From Companilactobacillus zhachilii (GTDB taxonomy: Bacteria; Bacillota; Bacilli; Lactobacillales; Lactobacillaceae): a DNA stretch of 64,000 bases. Below, piece by piece: positions 55,944 to 63,400 of this stretch. Position numbers and translations under genes: made by a program. Position 1 is the first letter of the stretch; every line of letters starts with the position of its first letter. The stretch covers positions 2,232,001 to 2,296,000 of the forward strand of contig NZ_CP031933.2 in NCBI RefSeq assembly GCF_003606365.2. Reading direction: 5' to 3'. The notes under the pieces are model-generated. The model saw only the letters and a program-made list of their open reading frames with translations. It did not search any database and was not told the DNA's origin.

Positions 55944-56465
55944 TTAAAATGCTTCAATAATTTCGGCAATTCCTGTAGCAAAAAAGAAGAATGCCAACAT
56001 GAAGACGATGAAGCTTCCAGCCAAAACTGGATTAAACAATAAGATGATTGCGAACAATAAGTTCAGACAAGCTAAAATCACGATTAAAATATAATACTTT
56101 TTACCAAAGAAGTGGTAGAACCGCGATGTGAAAATCTGAAAAATTGCATCTAATAGGAACCAAATAGCAAACATATACACAATGACGACGATTCCTACTT
56201 TAACATTTGAAATAAAAATAATACCGATAATAATATTAACAACGGCCGAAAAAATGGTCCAACCACTGCGGACACCTAGAAATCGAGTCATTTGTGATCC
56301 AAACCACAATTGATAAACCCCACGCAAAATTACGAAAGCCCCGAAGATAACCGCAATAGTTGATAAACTATTCAACGGATACCAAATCACTAAGTAGCCA
56401 GCATATAACGAAATTAGCCCAATAATAAAACCGAACCAGTCAAAACGACGCTTAGGTTCACTCAT
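55944..56465 (-). CDS. DUF308 (HdeD-like) membrane protein
   Basis: 173 aa with six TM helices in three pairs, the internal-repeat pattern of DUF308/HdeD (ISLYAGYLVIWYPLNSLSTIAVIFGAFVILRG, then two related units). HdeD is linked to acid stress in enterobacteria; in lactobacilli the role is unknown. It diverges from the MntR-type regulator gene, which begins about 115 bases away. Confidence 0.82.
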   Translation of the reverse strand: MSEPKRRFDWFGFIIGLISLYAGYLVIWYPLNSLSTIAVIFGAFVILRGVYQLWFGSQMTRFLGVRSGWTIFSAVVNIIIGIIFISNVKVGIVVIVYMFAIWFLLDAIFQIFTSRFYHFFGKKYYILIVILACLNLLFAIILLFNPVLAGSFIVFMLAFFFFATGIAEIIEAF

Positions 56466-56505
56466 AAATATCCCTCCTCTCTCGAAAATATTTTAACATT
56501 ATCCA

Positions 56506-56558
56506 TTATCAAAGTTGAATGATATGCGCTATAATAGAGGGGCTAATAATATTATTAG
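56506..56558 (+). promoter_or_regulatory. Promoter and palindrome of the MntR-type gene
   Basis: The -10 TATAAT (56530-56535) has TTATCA 18 bases upstream as a possible -35. Just after the -10 lies the perfect palindrome CTAATAAT-ATTATTAG (56543-56558), placed where a repressor would block initiation. It is a candidate metal-regulator operator. Confidence 0.65.
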
Positions 56559-56579
56559 GTCAAACGAAAGGTTGTAAAA

Positions 56580-57230
56580 TTGTCCCCTAACAAAGAAAAT
56601 TATCTTAAAACTATTTATGAACTAAATTATGATTTCACTAAAATAACTAACAAACGTATTTCCGAGATCATGAACGTATCTGCACCATCAGTCACAGAAA
56701 TGCTAAATGCTTTAGCTAGTGAAGGATACTTGACACACTCACCATATAACAAGATTGTTTTAACTCCCAAAGGAAATAAAGTGTCTGAAAAGTTAGTGCG
56801 GACACATCGTCTCTGGGAAGTCTTTTTACATGAATGTCTAAAGTATCCGGTTGACAATGTTCATCATAACGCCGATGCACTTGAACATGCTTCAGATGAA
56901 GATCTCATCAATCACCTGAATGATTTTCTTAATCAACCACAACGCTGTCCACATGGTGGAATTATTCCTGGTAATGGTCAAGGTGAAACTGATGCCGATG
57001 ATAAACTGCTCAGCATGATTCCTGATGGTGACAAAGTTCAGATTGTCAGAGTTTCTGATAATTATGATTTCTTACAATACTTTGGTAGTTTAAATCTCGA
57101 AATTGACGATACAATTGAAGTTATCAAACACGAAAAATTTGATAATTCGCTTGTTGTTCGTAAAGAAGATGGAACAAATATTACGATTGGTGCGAAAGCT
57201 ATCGATTATATTTTCGTTGAAAATAGATAA
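56580..57230 (+). CDS. DtxR/MntR family metalloregulator
   Basis: A 216-aa regulator of the long DtxR type. The N-terminal winged HTH (ITNKRISEIMNVSAPSVTEMLNALASEGYL) is followed by a dimerisation/metal domain (THRLWEVFLHECL, HHNADALEHASDEDLINHL) and a C-terminal SH3/FeoA-like domain (from about 140). Such proteins sense Mn2+ or Fe2+ and repress uptake genes. The start is TTG 56580 with AAAGG eight bases upstream. Confidence 0.88.
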   Translation: MSPNKENYLKTIYELNYDFTKITNKRISEIMNVSAPSVTEMLNALASEGYLTHSPYNKIVLTPKGNKVSEKLVRTHRLWEVFLHECLKYPVDNVHHNADALEHASDEDLINHLNDFLNQPQRCPHGGIIPGNGQGETDADDKLLSMIPDGDKVQIVRVSDNYDFLQYFGSLNLEIDDTIEVIKHEKFDNSLVVRKEDGTNITIGAKAIDYIFVENR

Positions 57231-57239
57231 TTAAATATT

Positions 57240-57368
57240 ACGAGAGTGGAACAAAACGTGTTCAGCTTTCGAGCATTAAGACAAATAGCGCTAGTAATCC
57301 TATGGGATTGCTGGCGCTATTTGTTTTAAGCGGAAAAAGCTATGTTTTGTTCCACATTTATGCTGCAC
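57240..57368. repeat. Family B terminator-like repeat, copy B6 (opposite orientation)
   Basis: The cleanest copy: outer arms GAGTGGAACAAAACGTGTTC and AGCTATGTTTTGTTCCAC, core AAATAGCGCTAGTAATCC / GGATTGCTGGCGCTATTT. It sits between the converging MntR-type and XRE genes. Confidence 0.88.
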
Positions 57369-57448
57369 CTTTGAGGAAAAACAGTTATGTAACAGACCAT
57401 TCAGGCATTAAAATACGTACTTTTTACAACTTTTACTTTACATAAATT

Positions 57449-57967
57449 CTAATGGTTATTAAATCCTGTAACAAAGCCTGTCCAAAAGCTATAGACATTA
57501 GGCCACATGACTAAAGCCAGCCAGATGATACCTAAAATAACTGTCCATTTGGAAATAATCTTATCAATGTTTTTCCACTTGATACTCCATGCGAAAGCGA
57601 CAAATGAAATGGTCGTTGGCAAAATTAACCAATCATTTAACTTACTTTCCGAAATATGAAATATTCCTGATGAAATAATAAAAGCGACCAAAGCTAAAAC
57701 AATACCAACAATCGTAATCAACAATGCTTTATTGATTTTAGAATCATGTTCAAATTTTTCCATAAGAGTAGTATCTCCTTTAATCAATTCATCTAAAGAG
57801 ATATCAAACAATTCACTAATGGCAATGACATTGGCAAAACTAGGCAAAGCAGCCCCACTTTCCCATTTAGAAATCGACTGACGTGAAATATTAAGTTTCC
57901 GCGCCAAATCTTCTTGAGACATATTACGTTGTTTGCGTTGAAATTGAAGTTGCTTACCTATTTCCAT
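57449..57967 (-). CDS. XRE-family regulator with C-terminal membrane helices
   Basis: 172 aa. The N-terminal HTH (LQFQRKQRNMSQEDLARKLNISRQSISKWESG) spans residues 7-40 and is followed by the dimer helix ISELFDISLDELIKGD. Three TM helices run from about residue 80 to the end (LLITIVGIVLALVAFIIS; WLILPTTISFVAFAWSI; VILGIIWLALVMWPN). Membrane-tethered XRE regulators of this type occur in many Firmicutes; the signal and targets are unknown. Confidence 0.85.
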   Translation of the reverse strand: MEIGKQLQFQRKQRNMSQEDLARKLNISRQSISKWESGAALPSFANVIAISELFDISLDELIKGDTTLMEKFEHDSKINKALLITIVGIVLALVAFIISSGIFHISESKLNDWLILPTTISFVAFAWSIKWKNIDKIISKWTVILGIIWLALVMWPNVYSFWTGFVTGFNNH

Positions 57968-58114
57968 GTATATCTCCTCGATTCATTGTCAGAATAAAGC
58001 ATTCAACCAAAGTTTACTAGCACCGTTTGGTTGCATTACACTCAGGCGTTATAACGATGTGATTTTTAACTGACTATTTATATGCCTTGTCCGTTCTTTA
58101 ATTACAACTTGCTT

Positions 58115-58189
58115 ATTTTGAATATACAACATATTTTTAACACAAAACATAGCTTTTTTTGTCTAAAAAATTAAACCTGCAATCCCATC
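58115..58189. repeat. Family B remnant (copy B7)
   Basis: It contains ACAACATATTTTTAACACAAAACATAGC and CTGCAATCCCATCGGGATT-type sequence (parts), joined directly to the left end of family C copy C3. The core hairpin is lost. The stretch 57968-58114 before it shows nothing recognisable. Confidence 0.55.
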
Positions 58190-58425
58190 GGGATTCTTTC
58201 TCAATTTTGATTATAGAATCGAATATAAAAAAGCTAGATATGTTTTCCTGATATACTTCCAGAAAAAATATCTAGCCTTTTGATTATGTTAAATCTAAAA
58301 TCACATAGCACTTTTTATCGAATTAGTTAGTTACATCATATAAAAAGTAACAAATATATTAGTCTCTGGGTGCAAGAAATGTTGGCGCCCAGAGACGGCA
58401 ACTAACCAAATTTAAGAAAGAACCT
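58190..58425 (+). mobile_element. Family C MITE-like element with both ends (C3), family A core collapsed
   Basis: The left end is GGGATTCTTTCTCAATTTTG and the right end AAATTTAAGAAAGAACC, inverted repeats of each other. The middle shares AAAATATCTAGCCTTTTG and TTATCGAATTAGTTAGTTAC with C1. At 58361-58401 only the outer tips of a family A copy remain (GTCTCTGGGTGCAAGAAATG joined to GGCGCCCAGAGAC), forming a simple hairpin. Confidence 0.75.
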
Positions 58426-58432
58426 CACATTT

Positions 58433-59227
58433 TTAAGAATTTTTTTGATTATTTTCTAAAACCTTTTGATAAAAAATTGCCATCGTTAACTGTTCATAAG
58501 GTTGCAACCAAATAGACAACAACTCATGTGTCATAGCGTTCAAAATTTCCCAGAAAAAGAATTCCAAGCACAATGAGAAATATGCCCATTTATAGCCCCG
58601 CATCAAAACAGCACTACGATTGAACGTTGAAAATGCCATTCTTAACGTCCACTTACCTTGATCTTCAACATCATCCTTAAAGACTAAAAAGACTTGTGAG
58701 AAAATCATCAGAAACCAAATTCCCGGAATGATGTACAGCATGAAGCCTGCTTCTAGAAACAGTGCGAATAATGCTGTAATAAAAATCATTGGAAAGAAGT
58801 ATCGTCCGGAAAAAGTTTGTAAACTGTCACGTAACGCATTGACTTGATAATCTGGATTTCGATATTTCTCCAAGGCTGTATATGATACACCAACACAAAC
58901 CATAATGAAGAAAAACATAAACGCATAGACGATAACACTTGTTTCTGGTGTCAACGTCAACATATATTTACTAGCAGAACTTGGATTACTAGCCATATCA
59001 TTTGAAATTTCTGTCAAACGGCGGGTGGTTTGTCCAGGATCAGCCAAATTGACATTTAAATTTGCCATCCAAGTAGTATAAAGCTTTGTTCCAAAAAAGA
59101 CTGCCAAGAACCTCAATAAGATTGGAATTACATTTAAGGAAATATTTCCCCTAATGTCTTTTCGAAAAGCATGGTGTGCTTCTCGGCGAATTTCTATGGC
59201 AGATATTCGATTATAGTTATTATTCAT
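58433..59227 (-). CDS. DUF975 family membrane protein
   Basis: A protein of about 264 aa with five or six TM helices. It has the DUF975 N-terminal signature IRREAHHAFRKDIRGNISLNVIP and the motif NPDYQVNALRDSLQTFSGRYFFPMI near residue 130. The function is unknown. GAGGG six bases before ATG 59227 sets the start; the frame opens two codons earlier. Confidence 0.85.
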   Translation of the reverse strand: MNNNYNRISAIEIRREAHHAFRKDIRGNISLNVIPILLRFLAVFFGTKLYTTWMANLNVNLADPGQTTRRLTEISNDMASNPSSASKYMLTLTPETSVIVYAFMFFFIMVCVGVSYTALEKYRNPDYQVNALRDSLQTFSGRYFFPMIFITALFALFLEAGFMLYIIPGIWFLMIFSQVFLVFKDDVEDQGKWTLRMAFSTFNRSAVLMRGYKWAYFSLCLEFFFWEILNAMTHELLSIWLQPYEQLTMAIFYQKVLENNQKNS

Positions 59228-59284
59228 CAACATCCCTCACACTCAATAACGCCATTATAACAAAGTTGACTATAACAACCTAAT

Positions 59285-60217
59285 CTACTTAATTGTAATT
59301 GTTCCTTTTGTTGCTTTCACATCTAGCAAGTTTGTTTCATCAGTCTTATTTTCAAAACTTGTTCCATAACTCTTATCGAAATATCGCACGATTCCTTTAT
59401 CAGTATTCAACTTCAAGCCATCAACAGTTAACTTTTCACCTGTAAAGCGACCTTTATTAAGGATTCTGACTTTATTTTTATTCATTAAAGTTGTCTTGGA
59501 AATTTCAACCTTGCCATGATTAACAAAAGCCTTGAGTGAATCAATATTCGAACTCTCAATATCCATATTTGACTGATCTAAATTAATATTAGCATTCTTC
59601 AAAGTCGTATTCTCTGACTCAACTTCTGAATAGGCACTGCCTGTTAACGATAAATTAGTAATATTAGAATTCTTCATTTCTAACTCGGCGTTATACAAAC
59701 TAAGTTTATCAACGTTATGAATCGTTACGTCATTCAACTCTAAATCAGCGTCATAATCCATATCTTTTGCCGTTTTAATCAAATTATTTATCGTTACATC
59801 ACTAATGCTGATCTTACTATTAGCCGTTTTCAAATTAACATTATCCAATGTTTTGTTCATTGGAATCGTAATTGTGATTTTCTCACGTCCTAAAACATCA
59901 ACACCAACGCGGCCCTTTCTAGTGCTACCAAGCACGGTTAAAGTACCATCTTTTACCTTATAAGTTGGAGCTTGAGATCTGTCACCATCAATATGAATTT
60001 TATAACGGTCACCAAACTTAATACTTACGTTAGCATCTCGGCCTTCAACATAAATATTTTTGAAATCATCCAAGGGATAAGTTTCATTTTTTACTTGGGC
60101 AACTTTGAAACCATGGTCCCAAATAACGGAGCGATTAGCACCCATCAGAATACCACCTAAAAGCAAAATACCACCAATAACTAATAAGTAAAAACCAGTC
60201 ACAAAATACTTACGCAT
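59285..60217 (-). CDS. DUF4097 beta-strand repeat protein, membrane-anchored
   Basis: 310 aa. One N-terminal TM helix (FVTGFYLLVIGGILLLGGILMG) is followed by a right-handed beta-helix-like adhesin fold of repeated strands (DVTINNLIKTAKDM, DVTIHNVDKLSLYN, NSNITNLSLTGSA). It is the third gene of a PadR-HAAS-DUF4097 operon and overlaps the HAAS gene end by eight bases. Proteins of this arrangement probably act in envelope stress sensing; this is inferred from association. Confidence 0.82.
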   Translation of the reverse strand: MRKYFVTGFYLLVIGGILLLGGILMGANRSVIWDHGFKVAQVKNETYPLDDFKNIYVEGRDANVSIKFGDRYKIHIDGDRSQAPTYKVKDGTLTVLGSTRKGRVGVDVLGREKITITIPMNKTLDNVNLKTANSKISISDVTINNLIKTAKDMDYDADLELNDVTIHNVDKLSLYNAELEMKNSNITNLSLTGSAYSEVESENTTLKNANINLDQSNMDIESSNIDSLKAFVNHGKVEISKTTLMNKNKVRILNKGRFTGEKLTVDGLKLNTDKGIVRYFDKSYGTSFENKTDETNLLDVKATKGTITIK

Positions 60218-60872
60218 TTTCCTTTTCCCCCTTCATTGGAGTTTTTCGACCGTGTAATAGTTTCTTACCTAACCAACGGAAGAAAATGACAATCACACTA
60301 AAGAACCATTTTAATAACGCCACGATGATAGGAATCACGAAGAAATCTACCCCTAGAATCAATAATCCAATTCCGACGTAAAAAATAGTTGTTCCAAAGG
60401 ATTGGAAAATAACCGACAATCCCATGAAAATGGCACCTATACCACCGACAACTGACATTGCTATCGTAAATAAAAATAGGAGTACAAATAGAACACCTAA
60501 ACCAAGGAATAGCAAAATCAATGGAATTAAGATGATAGCAATCAAAATGGCAACTGGAGAAGCCATCAGAGCTAAAATAACTAAGCCAATCATCTTCAAG
60601 TTTTTGGAAAAGCGCTCATTACTAGTCATCTGTCCGTTATTAACATTTTGATAATTTTCCTCGGACATTTTGATGGAATAATCTGCTAAAACCTTTCGTG
60701 CTAAGTGTTTAGGCGTTCCCAATTCGTTGATAATTGCGTCTGACGTCTGTAAATTTGCATCAATGATATATTCACGATAAAACTCAAGTACATCTTGTTT
60801 TTCTTTATCATCCAATGGATGTAGATATATTTCAAATTCATCAATATAAGAATCGATTACTTTATTCTTCAT
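60210..60872 (-). CDS. HAAS-domain (DUF1700) membrane protein
   Basis: 220 aa. The N-terminal HAAS domain (VIDSYIDEFEIYLHPLDDKEKQDVLEFYREYIIDA) is followed by a Gly-rich set of three or four TM helices (VLALMASPVAILIAIILIPLILLFLGLGVL). HAAS proteins are typically encoded with PadR regulators, as here. GGAGGGG precedes ATG 60872, which overlaps the padR end by 11 bases. Confidence 0.85.
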   Translation of the reverse strand: MKNKVIDSYIDEFEIYLHPLDDKEKQDVLEFYREYIIDANLQTSDAIINELGTPKHLARKVLADYSIKMSEENYQNVNNGQMTSNERFSKNLKMIGLVILALMASPVAILIAIILIPLILLFLGLGVLFVLLFLFTIAMSVVGGIGAIFMGLSVIFQSFGTTIFYVGIGLLILGVDFFVIPIIVALLKWFFSVIVIFFRWLGKKLLHGRKTPMKGEKENA

Positions 60873-61179
60873 TTTTCCCCTCCAAGATAGCATCCGTAGC
60901 TGCCTTTAATTCTTGCCAATTACTTCGTATTTCTTCTAAGCGTTCTAAACCCTGATCAGTAATTTTGTAGTAACGACGATTACGACCCTCATAGGCCTCA
61001 TCGTATGTACTCAACCAGTCCTCTTTTTTCAGACGACGTAAAATTGGATACATGGTCGATTCTGAGATAGGAAAAACCTTTTTAATCTCTCTTGTAATTG
61101 CATAACCGTAGTAATCCTCTTTAGTCAACAGAGCTAAAACTGAACCCTCAAGAATCTCAGTCGAAACTTGAATTGCCAT
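60862..61179 (-). CDS. PadR family transcriptional regulator
   Basis: A 105-aa winged-helix regulator of the short PadR-s2 type: LEGSVLALLTKEDYYGYAITREI at the start, SESTMYPILRRLKKEDWL as recognition helix, and RNRRYYKITDQG as wing. It heads the HAAS/DUF4097 operon. A perfect 21-base palindrome lies about 20 bases upstream of its start codon, suggesting autorepression. Confidence 0.92.
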   Translation of the reverse strand: MAIQVSTEILEGSVLALLTKEDYYGYAITREIKKVFPISESTMYPILRRLKKEDWLSTYDEAYEGRNRRYYKITDQGLERLEEIRSNWQELKAATDAILEGKNEE

Positions 61180-61199
61180 ATTATCTCCTCGTTTCTATA

Positions 61200-61261
61200 A
61201 TATTATACGTCGTATAATATGATTTCATTAACAATATAATATAAAAAAGGGTGTGTGTCAA
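61200..61261 (-). promoter_or_regulatory. padR promoter and operator
   Basis: -35 TTGACA (61261-61256), 17 bases, -10 TATATT (61238-61233) on the minus strand. Downstream, ATATTATACG-T-CGTATAATAT (61200-61220) is a perfect palindrome with the ATAC..GTAT halves known from PadR sites. Confidence 0.8.
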
Positions 61262-61265
61262 TTTT

Positions 61266-61290
61266 GCCACCTCCAGAAGCAAGAAATTCG
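61266..61290 (-). repeat. Family A remnant, copy A24 (reverse, left arm)
   Basis: GCCACCTCCAGAAGCAAGAAATT is a family A left arm with the rest lost. The following 61291-61440 is AT-rich with nothing recognised, then comes forward copy A25. Confidence 0.65.
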
Positions 61291-61440
61291 TTGATTCTAA
61301 TAACTAATCAGGGAAATTAAGCGTCACAGTATAAAATTGATGATTTTTTTACGTAATAATTGAATTTCCATAAATTAAATCACTTTTCGAAGATTTCAAT
61401 CTCTTGTTATTAAAATACTAAATCATAAAAAACAACCTAT

Positions 61441-61622
61441 TAGTTCGGAAGAGCGGGAAAAGTTAACTGGCTGTGAAAGTGGCGTTATGGCTTTAGCCAT
61501 TACACCACCGGGCGTGTTTGGAGATTTGCGATTTCCAGCAAAGCTTCAAACCGAGGCCTGAGACACACGGCTTGCGCCGGTCCGCATAGCCAGTTAACTT
61601 TTCCCGCTCTGGAGACGGCATC
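61441..61622 (+). repeat. Family A structured repeat, copy A25 (forward)
   Basis: The outer stem AGAGCGGGAAAAGTTAACTG with CAGTTAACTTTTCCCGCTCT is perfect over 20 pairs. The hairpin variant is TTTGGAGATTTGC/GCAAAGCTTCAAA. The third hairpin has drifted (GACACACGGCTTGC). It ends 15 bases before a promoter. Confidence 0.92.
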
Positions 61623-61634
61623 ATTAAATAAACC

Positions 61635-61663
61635 TTGACTTTATTTCTCATAGGACGTAAGAT
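61635..61663 (+). promoter_or_regulatory. Promoter of the T-box controlled ABC operon
   Basis: -35 TTGACT (61635-61640), spacer 17, -10 TAAGAT (61658-61663). Transcription would start near 61670, just before the T-box stem I. Confidence 0.75.
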
Positions 61664-61671
61664 GATTTCAA

Positions 61672-61935
61672 CATTTTAAAACAAATAGAAAAAACGACGA
61701 CAGAAGAGTAATCAAGCAAATCAGTTCAGAGAGTCAACGGTGGTGTGAGTTGACCTGATTCTTGACGAAACACATCTGTAAGTTGAATGATTGAAACAAG
61801 TAGGTCATTTCGGTAGCCCCGTTACAGCTGAAGTTATTGTAACTTCATGAGTCTAATATCGTGAGATATTAGTAACCAGAGGTGGTACCGCGAATAGTCG
61901 CCCTCTTAGTCATTTTGACTAAGGGGGCTTTTTTA
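61672..61935 (+). promoter_or_regulatory. T-box riboswitch, complete unit, probably His
   Basis: Stem I is clear: ACAGA/TCTGT at the base, AGTA and CGAAACACA as the specifier loop, TCAAG/CTTGA and AATCAG/CTGATT above, GTCAAC/GTTGAC at the top. Then comes the T-box AGAGGTGGTACCGCG (61881-61895) and terminator GCCCTCTTAGTCA / TGACTAAGGGGGC with T run. The trpS leader has its codon after GAAA; the same offset here reads CAC (His). ACA (Thr) is possible if the codon directly follows GAA. Confidence 0.88.
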
Positions 61936-62054
61936 TTTTATTTGCGATCTTACAATAACTTTTTGAGGTCAGTATCGTGAGGTACTGGCAAACTCGAGGT
62001 GGAACCACGTCAAAGACGTCCTCTAGCACTTTTGCTAGCGGACGTCTTTTTTTA
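61936..62054 (+). promoter_or_regulatory. Second T-box anti-terminator/terminator module without stem I
   Basis: CAGTATCGTGAGGTACTG, then the T-box CGAGGTGGAACCACG and a second terminator, GACGTCCTCTAGCA / TGCTAGCGGACGTC with T run. No specifier stem precedes it. The operon therefore has one tRNA-reading stem and two tandem decision hairpins. Confidence 0.82.
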
Positions 62055-62076
62055 TTTGTTAAAGGGGAGAAAAATT

Positions 62077-62730
62077 ATGATGAATTATATCTTGGAAATT
62101 TTACCGTCATTATTAAGCGGAACAATGATGACTTTAAAAGTCTTCTTTTGGACAATTATTTGTTCATTACCATTGGGAATACTAGTCTCATTGGGTCGCA
62201 GTTCTAAATTCAAGCCACTAAGTTGGCTATTATCATTTTACATTTGGGTCATGCGTGGTACGCCATTGCTATTACAATTAATTTTCGTCTTCTATGGTTT
62301 ACCTAATATGCCGTTCGCACATATTGTTTTTGAAAGATATGACGCCGCACTCTTTGCCTTTATTCTTAATTACACTGCCTACTTCGCCGAAATTTTCCGT
62401 GGTGGTTTTGGAACTATTAGTAAAGGACAATTCGAGGGTGCCAAGGTACTTGGTTTAAATTACTGGCAAACAATTCGAAAAATCATTATTCCTCAAGTTG
62501 TCAAAATTGTTTTACCTTCAATTGGAAATGAAGTCATCAACTTGGTTAAGGATTCATCATTAGTTTACGTAATTGGTTTAGGTGATCTCTTACGTGCCGG
62601 AAACATTGCTAGTTCCCGTGACGTTACCCTACTACCGCTAGTCTTGGTTGGTATCATTTACTTACTATTAACCCTTGTCTGCACTTGGCTTTTGAAAGTC
62701 TTGGAAAAACGTTTTAGTTATTACCGTTAG
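62077..62730 (+). CDS. Amino-acid ABC transporter permease (His/polar type)
   Basis: 217 aa with five TM helices and the binding-protein-dependent loop YTAYFAEIFRGGFGTISKGQFEGAKVLGL near 105-135 (EAA motif). The N-terminal LPSLLSGTMMTLKVFFWTI is typical of the HisM/GlnP family. AAAGGGGAG seven bases before ATG 62077 sets the start, although the frame is open further upstream in the leader. The T-box specifier suggests histidine as substrate. Confidence 0.9.
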   Translation: MMNYILEILPSLLSGTMMTLKVFFWTIICSLPLGILVSLGRSSKFKPLSWLLSFYIWVMRGTPLLLQLIFVFYGLPNMPFAHIVFERYDAALFAFILNYTAYFAEIFRGGFGTISKGQFEGAKVLGLNYWQTIRKIIIPQVVKIVLPSIGNEVINLVKDSSLVYVIGLGDLLRAGNIASSRDVTLLPLVLVGIIYLLLTLVCTWLLKVLEKRFSYYR

Positions 62731-62742
62731 GAGAGAAAAAAT

Positions 62743-63381
62743 ATGTTGAAATTAGAGAATATTACAAAAAGTTTCGATGGTAAAACCATTCTAAATAATT
62801 TAAATCTTGAAGTTGAGGACAATTCTATTCTCAGTATCGTTGGACCTAGTGGAGCTGGTAAAACTACTCTTCTACGTTGTATCGCCGGACTTGAAAAAGT
62901 TGATTCCGGAACTTTCTCACTCAATGGAAAACCTTTTGATCCTGCAGACGAATCAGCTAAAGAACGTGTCATCGGCGTTGTTTTCCAAGATTTCAATCTC
63001 TTCCCTCATCTATCAGTTATGGAAAATATCGCTCTAGCTCCCGAGATGGTACTCAAACAAGACAAAAAAACTGCTCAAAAAAATGTAGATGACTTGTTAG
63101 CCCAATTAGGTTTGACTAGCTTAAAAAACCAATACCCATTTGAATTATCCGGCGGTCAAAAACAACGTGTCGCCATTGCCCGTGCTTTAGCCATGAAGCC
63201 ACAAATACTTTGTTATGACGAACCAACATCAGCTCTTGATCCAAGCTTGCGTGATACTGTAGCTCAAATTATTCTCGACTTAAAGAACACCGGTATCACA
63301 CAGATTGTCATTACCCATGATCCAACTTTTGCCAAAAAAATAGCTGATCAACTACTCGAAGTTAAACCACTAAATAATTAA
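62743..63381 (+). CDS. Amino-acid ABC transporter ATP-binding protein
   Basis: 212 aa. Walker A is VGPSGAGKTT near residue 32, the Q-loop VFQDFNLFPHLSV, signature ELSGGQKQRVAIARAL near 132, Walker B ILCYDEPTSALDP, H-loop VITHDP. It belongs to the polar amino acid (GlnQ/HisP) subgroup but is shorter than the usual 240 or so residues at the C-terminus. AGGAGAG precedes the ATG, 12 bases after the permease stop. Confidence 0.93.
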   Translation: MLKLENITKSFDGKTILNNLNLEVEDNSILSIVGPSGAGKTTLLRCIAGLEKVDSGTFSLNGKPFDPADESAKERVIGVVFQDFNLFPHLSVMENIALAPEMVLKQDKKTAQKNVDDLLAQLGLTSLKNQYPFELSGGQKQRVAIARALAMKPQILCYDEPTSALDPSLRDTVAQIILDLKNTGITQIVITHDPTFAKKIADQLLEVKPLNN

Positions 63382-63400
63382 TCATAGGGGGATTAATAAC

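Noticed and set aside
61999..62076. N-terminal extension of the ABC permease
   Set aside because: The extension would be translated from the T-box terminator; the ribosome site before ATG 62077 and family N-termini favour the short form.
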